In this document: positions 56,070 through 64,000 of the stretch, in pieces
Numbering within the stretch: the stretch's first letter is position 1
Layout: each line of letters starts with the position of its first letter
The notes under the pieces: generated by a model
Told to the model about the DNA's origin: nothing
Database searches by the model: none
The model's input: only the letters and a program-made list of their open reading frames with translations
Program-made: the position numbers and the translations under genes
Assembly (NCBI GenBank): GCA_963457665.1
Contig: OY735233.1
Location: forward strand, 44,335,392-44,399,391
Length of the DNA stretch: 64,000 bases
DNA from: Thysanoteuthis rhombus
Lineage: Eukaryota > Mollusca > Cephalopoda > Oegopsida > Thysanoteuthidae
Reading direction: 5' to 3'

Positions 56070-56257
56070 ATCTAATTAAACAGATGATATTAAAAGAAGA
56101 GAAAGAACAAAAAAAAACAAAATTTGGACCCCCATCTCATCTGCATACAATCCTGGATCCGTCCCTGACTGTAAAAGCGTCATATTCTATAAATAGATTA
56201 GTGGAACCGAAAGATTTCATCATCACCAAATGGATTACTTGTGAAGGAGACAAAAGA

Positions 56258-56262
56258 TGTGG

Positions 56263-56316
<54 letters not shown>

Positions 56317-56760
56317 ATCTACTTGTGTATGTATACACATGTATGTGCATGTATGTTAACTTGTATGTGTGTACTTATGTGCGTGTTTGAGTGCGCATGA
56401 GTGTTTGTTCGTGTGCATTTATGTGTGTGGGCATACTTGTGTGTGTGTGTGTGTTTTTGCTCGTGTGTGAGTCTATTTTTGTGTGTTTACTTGCATGTGT
56501 GTGCATCTGTGTGTACTTGTGCTTGTATACTTGTGTGTGTGTGCACATATGTATGTATATGCTAGTGTGCTTGTGTGTTTACTTCTGCATGAGAGTATAT
56601 CTGGTATATCTGTGTGTGTTTGTGTCAGTGCGTGCATTTGTGTACGCTTGTGTGTTAGGATCTTTGCGGATACGTGCATTTGTATATGTATGTGTACTTG
56701 TATGTGAATGCATGTATATTTGTGTGAAAATATGTATTTGGGTCTGTCCGTCTGCACATG
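56258..56760 (+). repeat. TG microsatellite and long degenerate TG-rich tract
   Basis: About 25 TG/GT units at 56262-56314 are followed by roughly 440 bases of TGTGTG, TGTATG and CTTGTGTG variants. The tract is free of stops over long stretches on both strands, which creates Cys/Val-rich and Thr/His-rich frames. These are not genes. Confidence 0.9.
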
Positions 56761-56828
56761 AAACTTTTCTCTGCTTTAATGAAGATAGCATTCAAGATTT
56801 GTTTCAGCTTTAATGTAAAAAAAAAAAC

Positions 56829-57248
56829 CAGGTCTGGTTAGTCACTCAATAGAAACTGTCACATGACCGACATTTTTTGCAGCATGCCATGTTGGGGGTG
56901 GTCAATTAAAACATTGGAAGAAGGGATGATTAATGAATAAGTTTTTTTATCTTGCCTTTGTCAGGTAGTAATCATTAAAAAGTCTGGATTAAGGGACCAA
57001 TTCAGCATAATTGCAAATTGACACCCCCCCCTACTTTAAAAACCTATTCAGCGGAAATATTTTTGTAGAATCAAAACCTTTCTTGTTGATATGATAAGGA
57101 GTAAATGTTGAAATTTCCAGCCTTCTAGCTCCATTGGTGTGGCCTCTATGCATGATACATACATAGCCAGACAACCAGCCAGCCAGCCAAACCATCTTAA
57201 AAACTGAAAGGAACTTATGTTGACCATTTTTGTTGATGGTTTCAAATT
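56829..57248 (+). repeat. Family C repeat, copy 2
   Basis: CAGGTCTGGTTAGTCACTCA, CATGCCATGTTGGGGGTGGT, CTTTGTCAGGTAGTAATCAT, TTCTAGCTCCATTGGTGTGG, CATAGCCAGACAACCAGCCA then CTTAAAAACTGAAAGGAACT. Confidence 0.7.
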
Positions 57249-57295
57249 CAGGCACAGATTTCGATCAATAGCTTCAAGTTAATTATTAACTAACA

Positions 57296-57520
57296 AGAAT
57301 ATACCTGTCCATTTATTTATTATGGATCGGCTCTAAGGAGCCTAAAGCTATTAGGTAATTCCTTTCTGAATAATTTAAGTAACCTAATCTTAAGGTTTTG
57401 TTGAAGTCTCGACTAAATTCGAGCTGTTTTGATATGTGATCAGACATTGTAAGTCTTAAGAGTTTCAATGACGTAATCTATGACATGATTGTTATGTCAT
57501 GATAGGAAGGTGTTCAACCA
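57296..57520 (+). repeat. Family F repeat, copy 2
   Basis: AGAATATACCTGTCCATTTA, AAAGCTATTAGGTAATTCCT, GAGCTGTTTTGATATGTGAT, TTGTTATGTCATGATAGGAA and CAACCAATGAGATGTGTCAG parallel 40705-40960. In both places family F lies near a family C copy. Confidence 0.5.
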
Positions 57521-57783
57521 ATGAGATGTGTCAGTAATAAGCAAAGTGACATAAAATTTGCATATAAGCTCATTATCTGATTGGATTGATTAACTATATT
57601 TCATATTTGATGCCATGCATTATCCTTCAACCATTCTTCCCTGGAGGGATGGTTGAACTCTATAGCCAACTTGGTATCTACCAACTGCGGATCGTTCGGG
57701 TCCTGTGGTCCAACCAAAGGTCAGACTTACTGTTGGAATACTCCTACAAAGGTGCAGCAGACTCCTATAGCCAGCTCGCATTG

Positions 57784-57975
57784 TCTGAAGAATTATCTAA
57801 AATCATCTTTGAAAAATAGATCTTTTATTTGAAATTATCACAAAAAGTAGATCTTTTATCTAAAATTATCTTTAAAAAGATAGATCTTCTATTCTAAATT
57901 AGCTGAAAAATAGATCATCTATTCTAAATTATCTAAAAAAATACATCCTTTATTTGAAATTATCTGAAAATACCA
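57784..57975. repeat. Short tandem array of a 33-36 bp unit (about 5 copies)
   Basis: The unit is roughly AAATAGATCTTTTATT followed by TGAAATTATCTAAAA. Five imperfect copies adjoin the reversed family A copy at 57915-58165. The unit resembles the AGATAATTT...AAAAGATCTATTTT tail of family A, so the array probably grew from that tail. Confidence 0.7.
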
Positions 57976-58165
57976 GCACAAGATTTGGGAATTGTTGGTC
58001 CAAAATGACCATAGAGACCCCAAAAAACACTTTTTTGAAGAAAAAAAAATGTTTAGATGGTGTCTAGTGGTGCATTGATGCAAATTTCTAATGTTGTAAC
58101 CAGAAAAATATGACATGGGATACCCTTAGGCACAAACATACAGATATACACAGACATACATCAGA
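57915..58165 (-). repeat. SINE-like family A, copy 8 (minus strand)
   Basis: The reverse complement gives GTTACAACATTAGAAATTTG, CACCACTAGACACCATCTAA, TTGGACCAACAATTCCCAAA and CTTGTGCTGG. Its 3' tail runs directly into the short tandem repeat at 57784-57975. Confidence 0.65.
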
Positions 58166-58239
58166 GTATGGATTTAGATTATCTGACAGGATTTTATTAG
58201 TAGTTGACAATATGAGAATAAAAACTGAATTTGTTTTTA

Positions 58240-58330
58240 GCATGTACAAACAAATTTATTCAAATCCAACATGTTTCGCTTATGTATGAGTGTCATCAGG
58301 GAAAATGAGGAAAATAAGATGAAACACACA
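58240..58330 (-). repeat. Penelope-like terminal motif fragment
   Basis: The minus strand reads CCTGATGACACTCATACATA then AGCGAAACATGTTGGATTTG. A CTGATGA box and a GAAAC box 15 bases apart resemble the layout of the other Penelope-type motifs in this window. No coding part is visible. Confidence 0.35.
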
Positions 58331-58959
58331 TTCAAAAATGTTAATTAGACAGAGGTTCTCATTAATCCTTGTCATCTTTGCACTGGGAGAAGTGTAAATA
58401 TGTGCCTTATAACTGTTATAAATATGGCCTAATTTCTTAGGTGTATATACATGTCTGAGTGAGTGGAATTCATCAAGAGTCATGATACAGTGGTCATTAG
58501 CAGTTGACTGTTGTGTATGGGTGTGGGAAGTCTGGATTTACATTTCATTCAAGTACGATGGAGATTTGTTACCTGTGTCTAATTTATGGACAGTTGGTGT
58601 GTGTATACGTGTTGTGGCGATTGTTAATGGCAGGATTGTGTGTTGATGAGTAGGTTTGTGTGTTTTTATGTCTTGTTTGAGCTTGGGGGAAGTGCTGGGG
58701 AATAAATCTCTGTGGGTCTATACTACTATATATGTACTACTATATAATGATTAATTTTATTGTTGATAGAATTTCTTTCTTTTATGTAACAGCATTACGA
58801 TATCAACTTGGTTATAAATAGATAAGTGTATTGTTGGAAATAGATTGTTGTGTAAACCATCCTTTGAAGTGAATTTTTGTTTTTTAAATGACAGGTTTAG
58901 GTTAAACAGTCATAAAATACATCTAGAGATGACGAATCAAACTTACACACCCTAAGTAT

Positions 58960-59310
58960 GAATATATATATATAGAGAGAGAGAGTGTGTGAGAGACAGA
59001 GAGGGGGGAGAAGGGAGCCAAATCTGGACTGTAGGGGGGAGTGGGGCTGAAAGATTTGGGTGATGCAATGTTTTGCCAGAAAATCACGCGCAATATATCA
59101 AAAAGAGGCATGAATTCAACAATGATACAGTACACACAGTGGCATCTAATTGCAGACTGGGTAACCCAACAGAAGAGCGGCTGGTAATGCATGTGCAATG
59201 AGAAACTCTCGGATTGGTTGCAATGTTGCATCGAGATCAATGGTCTCTCACTACTGACTGAGTAACCCAACAGAAGAGTGTCTGTTCGTGCAAAGTTGCA
59301 TCAAGGTCGC
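58960..59310 (-). mobile_element. Mariner-like transposase relic with internal duplication
   Basis: The minus frame reads SPTPPYSPDLAPFSP, the PPYSPDLAP block of mariner transposases next to the catalytic region. The flanking sequence matches the other relic at 61735-62235. GACTG(A/G)GTAACCCAACAGAAGAG occurs twice, at about 59155 and 59258, so about 100 bases are duplicated. Stops and shifts make it dead. Confidence 0.6.
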
Positions 59311-59361
59311 GCAACCAGTTCTCAAGATATTCAAAATGGTTGGACATTTTCCAGACCGACC

Positions 59362-59760
59362 TTATGTATATGAAGATGATAATGATTGTAATAGTTGAAA
59401 TATCCTACAGCAGAATTCAGTCCTTCTCCATTTAAAGCCACTGCACCTTTTCCCTCGCAAAAGCATCCTTAGTTTCCTCGATTTCTTGCCAGATCTCAAC
59501 TTTCCCACTCCTGCATCTTGGGGGTCTGCTGGCGGCTTACCAAGCAAGTTTATTCAACGACAACCCCTTCAAGCCTTCTAGTTGTTTGACCCTTCCACAG
59601 CAAATTCTCGAGCTTTTTTGTGCAGGTGTTTCTTTAGGCATCCATAGTACATGATTAAATATAAACCACAATAGTTGGACCAATTTATATGTGCTCGTAG
59701 TATTTACTTTGTCACTATATATGTAATCATTAGAGCGGACGGAAGTTATGACGTACATAC
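59362..59760 (-). mobile_element. Decayed LINE reverse transcriptase tail (minus strand)
   Basis: The minus frames carry FNHVLWMPKETPAQKSS then SNS-like and GVGKLRSGKKSRKLRML, split over two frames. The pattern GH-LRMP---AQKAL followed by a basic RRGRP-type stretch is usual just after the polymerase domain of LINEs. The resemblance is weak. Confidence 0.35.
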
Positions 59761-60269
59761 ATAATGAATCCTACCTATGATATCATAGATTACGTAATCA
59801 GTTTGTTTGCTTTTGTTTTTTAAATAAGAGCATATTTGCTATGCAACAAAAAATTAAAGTAAAGTACGTTCTTCATTTTTGATAAAAAATATTAAGCAAA
59901 CATAAGTTTCCGAGAAATAAGGTTACAACAATAGGAAATGGTTTTGTTTCCTTTAATGATAAATGCTTTGAATTTACCTTTTCCTTATTGGGAACCTTTG
60001 TTTAATAATGAATGAATTGTTATGACTTGGTTTGTTTTTTTTCGTTGAAGGGGACATTGTTTAGCTGGCTGTGATCAGAAATGAGTCATTCTCTCTCGGC
60101 TCATTTGCCTAATTTGTTGTTCAGTCAGTTGTGTTGGCCTAATTCTCTCTTTTCTTTTTCTTTTCTTTACGTACACATACACAATGCTTACCATGTGGTA
60201 AAACTAACATAAACATTATTTATTTACTTCTACCTACCAACAAAGTTGGGAGATGTGAATGCATTCCCT

Positions 60270-60720
60270 TGTTGTTGTCACCACAATATATCCAAAAGTC
60301 CTCAATGAATTCCAATGATAATTTTGTGGTAAGTTGGGTTAGTGGTTGAATTCTGGTGTGGATTTTGACATTTTTTTGTGATCGAGAGACACTTTCCCAT
60401 GTATTAAAACCACAGTCTGAAATATGAGAATCACTCATGTTTGTAGTCCAGGCAATATATCCCAAAGTTCTGAATGAATTTTAATGACATTTTGTGGAAG
60501 GGTGAGCCATGGGCTAAGGAACAACTAATTGAATATTTCTTTTGGTGGGGGCTTCCATGAATGTTTTTTTTTATTGGGAGATATTTGTTCATATATTAAG
60601 ACAATAGTCTGAAATGTGGAAAATCAAAACTTACACCATTACTTCCACTGCAACATAGCTATATATGAATTGATTTTCATTTGTCTAATTAATGTATGGC
60701 TTTGGTAAAGGTATGTGCTC
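60270..60720 (+). repeat. Family D repeat, head-to-tail dimer
   Basis: AATATATCCAAAAGTCCTCA then AATGATAATTTTGTGGTAAG, and again AATATATCCCAAAGTTCTGA then AATGACATTTTGTGGAAGGG. Ends ATAGCTATATATGAATTGAT and GGTAAAGGTATGTGCTCTC. It has the same dimer layout as 9848-10290. Confidence 0.55.
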
Positions 60721-60951
60721 TCCTTGTACTTTCTAGTTCACCATCATGGTTTTATTTCAGGATATTAGTTTGAAACTCATTTTTCAATCAGTCCAGATTT
60801 ATTTTTAATTCATGAAAGCAAGGATTTCAAATAGCAGGCAGACAGACCCCCATCCCTGCACTCGAAAATTGGTGGAACACAATCTTCCTACCTTCTCAAT
60901 TTCTTCTCATTTGATCTTCTAGTGTATCAAGCTAGGCTTGATAAATATCAA

Positions 60952-61400
60952 GACAGGTCTGGTTAGTCACTTGATAGAAACTGTCATGTTAACAACATCT
61001 TTTGGCAGCATGCAATGTTTGGGTTGATTGGGAAAAGGGTTGTTGATGAATAAGTTGCTTTTTCTCACTTTTTATGATTTTTCTGGAGTGATCACTAAAA
61101 TAAGTCCGAATTTGAAAAAAAAAAAAAAAACAAGTGTGAATGCTGCCTAACATGAAATAAGGGACCAATTTAATTCACATTGTAAACCCCCCCCCCGAAG
61201 CCCACACACTAAAACCTATTTTAGAAGAGAATTTATCGAAAAACAAGAAAAAGTTTCCTTCTAGAAATAATAAGGAATAAATGTTCACATTTTCAATCCT
61301 CTAGCTCCATTGGGGTAGCCTGTACATGCAACACGTACATAGATAGACAGACAGACCCGCTTAAAAACTGGAGAAACCTACATTGACATTTTTGTTTGAT
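60952..61400 (+). repeat. Family C repeat, copy 3
   Basis: CAGGTCTGGTTAGTCACTTG, GGCAGCATGCAATGTTTGGG, GTGATCACTAAAATAAGTCC, CTCTAGCTCCATTGGGGTAG, GATAGACAGACAGACCCGCT. Confidence 0.7.
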
Positions 61401-61734
61401 GGTTTCTAATACTCTTCAGCTTAACCCTTAAATTCATTTTGAAGAAATTTCCATTCCCCCATCTTACTAGAGTGGGTCCTGGGTAAGCGTGCTTTCTGGC
61501 TAAGACAGTTGTCTATTTCACATCAATGCTATTAATGGCTGGCAGGCCCTACCCACTAGGAAGATGGGTGCCTCTCCATTTGGCCTTAGGCCGTAAGTGG
61601 TTCCAGTGGAAAAAACTGAGAGCATTGTCTGCCAATGAACCGACGCAGTCAGACAGGATTATGTCTTAGAGTTATGAAAAGGTGTTACAAATCAGTTTCA
61701 TTACAAGGAATTTTTATATGGAACTTGTGGTAAA

Positions 61735-62235
61735 GGTCTGTCCGAAAAGTATCCAGCCTTTAATATTATTGGTAAAAAAAAAAGCCTACCGAGGACAATG
61801 GTACTGGAGACGCCTTCGGAGTATTGACCTTTGAAACACCCAGCATCCCTTCCACTTTTCAAAACAGTCAACTAAGTCCTCTTTCAAGTCTTTTACCATC
61901 AGCTGCCTCATTGTGTTCTCTTTAATCTCGTCCACCATCTCTTTGCAAAAAGCCAGAAGTTACAGAGTGCCTAATTTAGACCGTAGGGTCCGGGGGGGGG
62001 GGTAATATGCCTGGGTGATCAGATGTTTTGCCAAAAAACTCTGTACAAAACGTAAAGAATGGGCAGACTCAGTTATTGTGACTACAACACTTACACAGTA
62101 CACAAACTCACATGATAATACTTCATTACTGACTGAGTAACTCAATGGGAGAGTGTCTATTCCTGAATGTGCAATGATGTCCCTCTGTTTTGTTTGACAA
62201 GTTACATAGGGCAGCACAACCAGTGCTTGAGATAT
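61735..62235 (-). mobile_element. Mariner-like transposase relic with one terminus
   Basis: The minus frame contains QSFLAKHLITQAYYPP, matching the FLAKHNIT...PPYSPDLAP block of mariner transposases. Further along on the minus strand, decayed coding resembles the C-terminal FEKWKGC...YFEG-type end. The plus strand begins GGTCTGTCCGAAAAGTATCC at 61735, a typical mariner end. The other end and the N-terminal half are missing. Confidence 0.62.
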
Positions 62236-62552
62236 TCTAAATGGTTGACTTTGTATAAATAATTATCTGACAATATATATATATATGTACAAAATAATAA
62301 AAAATACTAAAATGAAGCAATAATAAAAAGATTTTCTCTGCGATTTAAAAAAAAATTTGTTTGGCTTCGTAAAATCTTGCTTTTTTTCCTCAAAAATGTG
62401 GGAAATGTTCATCTTCCAATGAAGATCATTGTTTTTGAAAGAAAGTCGCAGGTTCGCAATGAGTATTTGAATAAATGAATCAAAAAAATATTGGTGACAA
62501 TTAAATAATTAAGATTTGAAATATGAAATAAATATCTAATAATCTCATTACT

Positions 62553-62665
62553 CAGAGCCAGCCCTAGGGGTTAGCAAACTAAATGTCTGAGTGCTCTTTT
62601 ATCACCAGAGGGCCCCCAAGAGCAGGGGGACACAAGAGGTGACAGGGCCCCAACAAAGCAAATTC
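62553..62665. repeat. Possible hAT-like terminus
   Basis: CAGAGCCAGCCCTAGGGG then a GGGCCCCC-rich stretch looks like one end of a hAT MITE. No matching right end or duplication was found. Confidence 0.3.
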
Positions 62666-63307
62666 AGCTTAGGAACCCATGAAGGCTTGAGTAGGTCCAG
62701 TTATTACCATTGTTATCAATGATTCATTTATTTTTGCTTGCTGAAATTTAATTACGACTTCATACTTTTTGAGTCACCTTTGAAGTAAAAGGAGACGAGT
62801 AGTACTAGGTTACACAGTACCAACAGAAGGAAAGAATCCACAATCTAAGAAGTTAGTTTTCAAGGTTGACCCTGCTCAACAGAAAGATTACTGCAGCACA
62901 ATCTTATTTTCTTCATCTCTTTCCGATCTGTCCTTCTACTGAACAAATTGAAAGTTAGTAAATATTTAATACCAAATAGTGTGGCTGGCCTTTGAATCCC
63001 GGGACTTTTAGTCTGAGCAGCTAACTAATTATTCTATGTTTTCACATCACATTGACCTTGTTTCAAATTTACCCTGGGTGTGTGTGTGTATGAGGAGGGG
63101 TGATCAAATAAATAAAATAAAAGTTTCCAGCAGGGACTTGATTCACAAGGAAGCTACAACTTCCTGTTTTCCCTGCGGCTTTACTTGATATTTTAACCTC
63201 GGTCCGAGCCAACAGAATATCCCAAGATTCTCTGGACGCATAAATCAAACATAACGTTGTACCTAAGCAGTTTTCAATCAACAAGTAAAAAGTGAAAAAA
63301 AAAAAAA

Positions 63308-63640
63308 CAGGTCAAGTGACCAACTTTTTTCTGCAACATGGCATGTTAGGGGTGATCAATTAATAATTAGAAAAAAAGCGATTAATGAATAAGTTGCTTC
63401 TCTCGCTTTTTGTTGGAGTGATCACTAAAAAAATCTAAATAAAAAAAACAAGTGTGAGTGTTGCCAGACACAAACTAAGGGGCCAATTTAGCATAATCTT
63501 ACATTTCAAATTGACCTCCTCTCCACTAAAAACTTATTTGGAGGAGATTTTCAAAAAACAAAGAAAACGTTTTTTTCTAGACATAATAAGGAGTAAATGT
63601 TTAAATTCAACCCACTGATGTGGCCCGTACACACAACATA
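63308..63640 (+). repeat. Family C repeat, copy 4, interrupted
   Basis: CAGGTCAAGTGACCAACTTT, CATGGCATGTTAGGGGTGAT, GTGATCACTAAAAAAATCTA, GGGCCAATTTAGCATAATCT, CCACTGATGTGGCCCGTACA. It stops at ACACAACATA, short of the GACAGACCC tail, where the element at 63639 begins. Confidence 0.65.
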
Positions 63641-64000
63641 CAATGTCACCCATAAATGAGTATGCCCCCACCATTTCTCAATAGTAAGTCAATTTTCTTC
63701 AAGTCCAAACATAGCAGGCTTTTATTATTTCTAGTGGGACATTATACAATCAAAACGGATATCATTAGGTATTATTTATGACCAAACTCTAAGGCATTGG
63801 AACTCTCTTGCCAAAAAATGTACCTGTTACTGTCCAAAAATGAGTACAACCCTACAAAAAAATATTTTTAGCAACACGGTTTCAATGTCATACAGTTTGG
63901 TCATAAATAATATCTGATAATATCCGTTTTGATAGCGTAGTATTTCACTAGAAATAACAAAAATCCTGCTATGTTTCATTTGGAAGAAAATTAACTTTCT
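63639..64000. mobile_element. Tc1-like foldback element, cut by the window end
   Basis: It starts TACAATGTCACCCATAAATG then AGTATGCCCCC, a Tc1-type terminus. Arms of over 100 bases face each other: left GTAAGTCAATTTTCTTCAAG...TTTATGACCAAACT (63688-63790), right AGTTTGGTCATAAATAATAT...GAAGAAAATTAACTTTCT (63894-64000). A second terminus-like string, ACTGTCCAAAAATGAGTACA, lies in the loop at about 63831. No transposase is visible. Confidence 0.65.

Larger units (their letters stand above)
54552..64000. other. Probable first intron of the NEK11-like gene
   Basis: No in-phase kinase exon was found, and no exon of another gene is supported. It contains hAT, mariner and Tc1-like relics, three family C copies, one copy each of families A, D and F, TG-rich DNA (56258-56760) and a short tandem array (57784-57975). 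54600-55600 and 58500-58950 show nothing distinct. Confidence 0.5.

Noticed and set aside
56018..56813. Open frames of up to 140 codons, Cys/Val-rich on plus and Thr/His-rich on minus
   Set aside because: They are read-through of the TG microsatellite and its degenerate extension.
58264..58300. CTGATGA...GAAAC on the minus strand as a complete hammerhead ribozyme
   Set aside because: I could not pair stem II (a C-C clash next to the core) or see stems I and III, so it is listed only as a motif fragment.

Overview
This is eukaryotic (animal) DNA. It is AT-rich, the genes are split by long introns with GT-AG borders, and most of the window is intron or intergenic DNA filled with decayed transposons, SINE-like repeats and TA, TG and polypyrimidine microsatellites. 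The repeat landscape and the diverged proteins suggest a mollusc, most likely a cephalopod. That assignment is inference from general familiarity; no single sequence here proves it.

Three genes can be supported by joining exons in phase. (1) Plus strand, 6884-20752: the last four coding exons of a zinc-finger protein whose CCHC finger and following C2H2 finger resemble the N-terminal fingers of BCL11A/B. Earlier exons lie left of the window, so bases 1-6883 are probably its upstream intron. (2) Minus strand, 49501 down to 29182: a complete C1orf43 (NICE-3) homologue. It has seven coding exons, about 305 residues, an N-terminal membrane segment, and a probable first non-coding exon and promoter near 52206-52290. 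(3) Plus strand, 54415-54551: the first coding exon of a NEK11-like protein kinase, with the glycine loop. The rest of that gene was not found and probably lies to the right, so 54552-64000 is probably its first intron. Genes 1 and 2 converge across about 8 kb. Genes 2 and 3 diverge, with about 2.1 kb between the C1orf43 promoter and the kinase ATG. No functional link between the three is apparent.

The rest is repeat. Recurrent families are: a SINE-like element (8 copies); a long foldback element whose copies are near-complete inverted repeats (about 7 copies, four in one C1orf43 intron); a roughly 400-bp repeat (4 copies, all right of 41.8 kb); a repeat found twice as a head-to-tail dimer; truncated 3' ends of an RTE/BovB-like LINE; a Penelope-like fragment with short relatives; non-autonomous hAT elements, three with recognisable 8-bp target duplications; Tc1-like and mariner relics; and an unclassified DNA transposon present as a 1.9-kb form and a 0.2-kb deletion form. 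There is no sign of bacterial genes, CRISPR arrays or a viral genome. No tRNA or rRNA gene was recognised.
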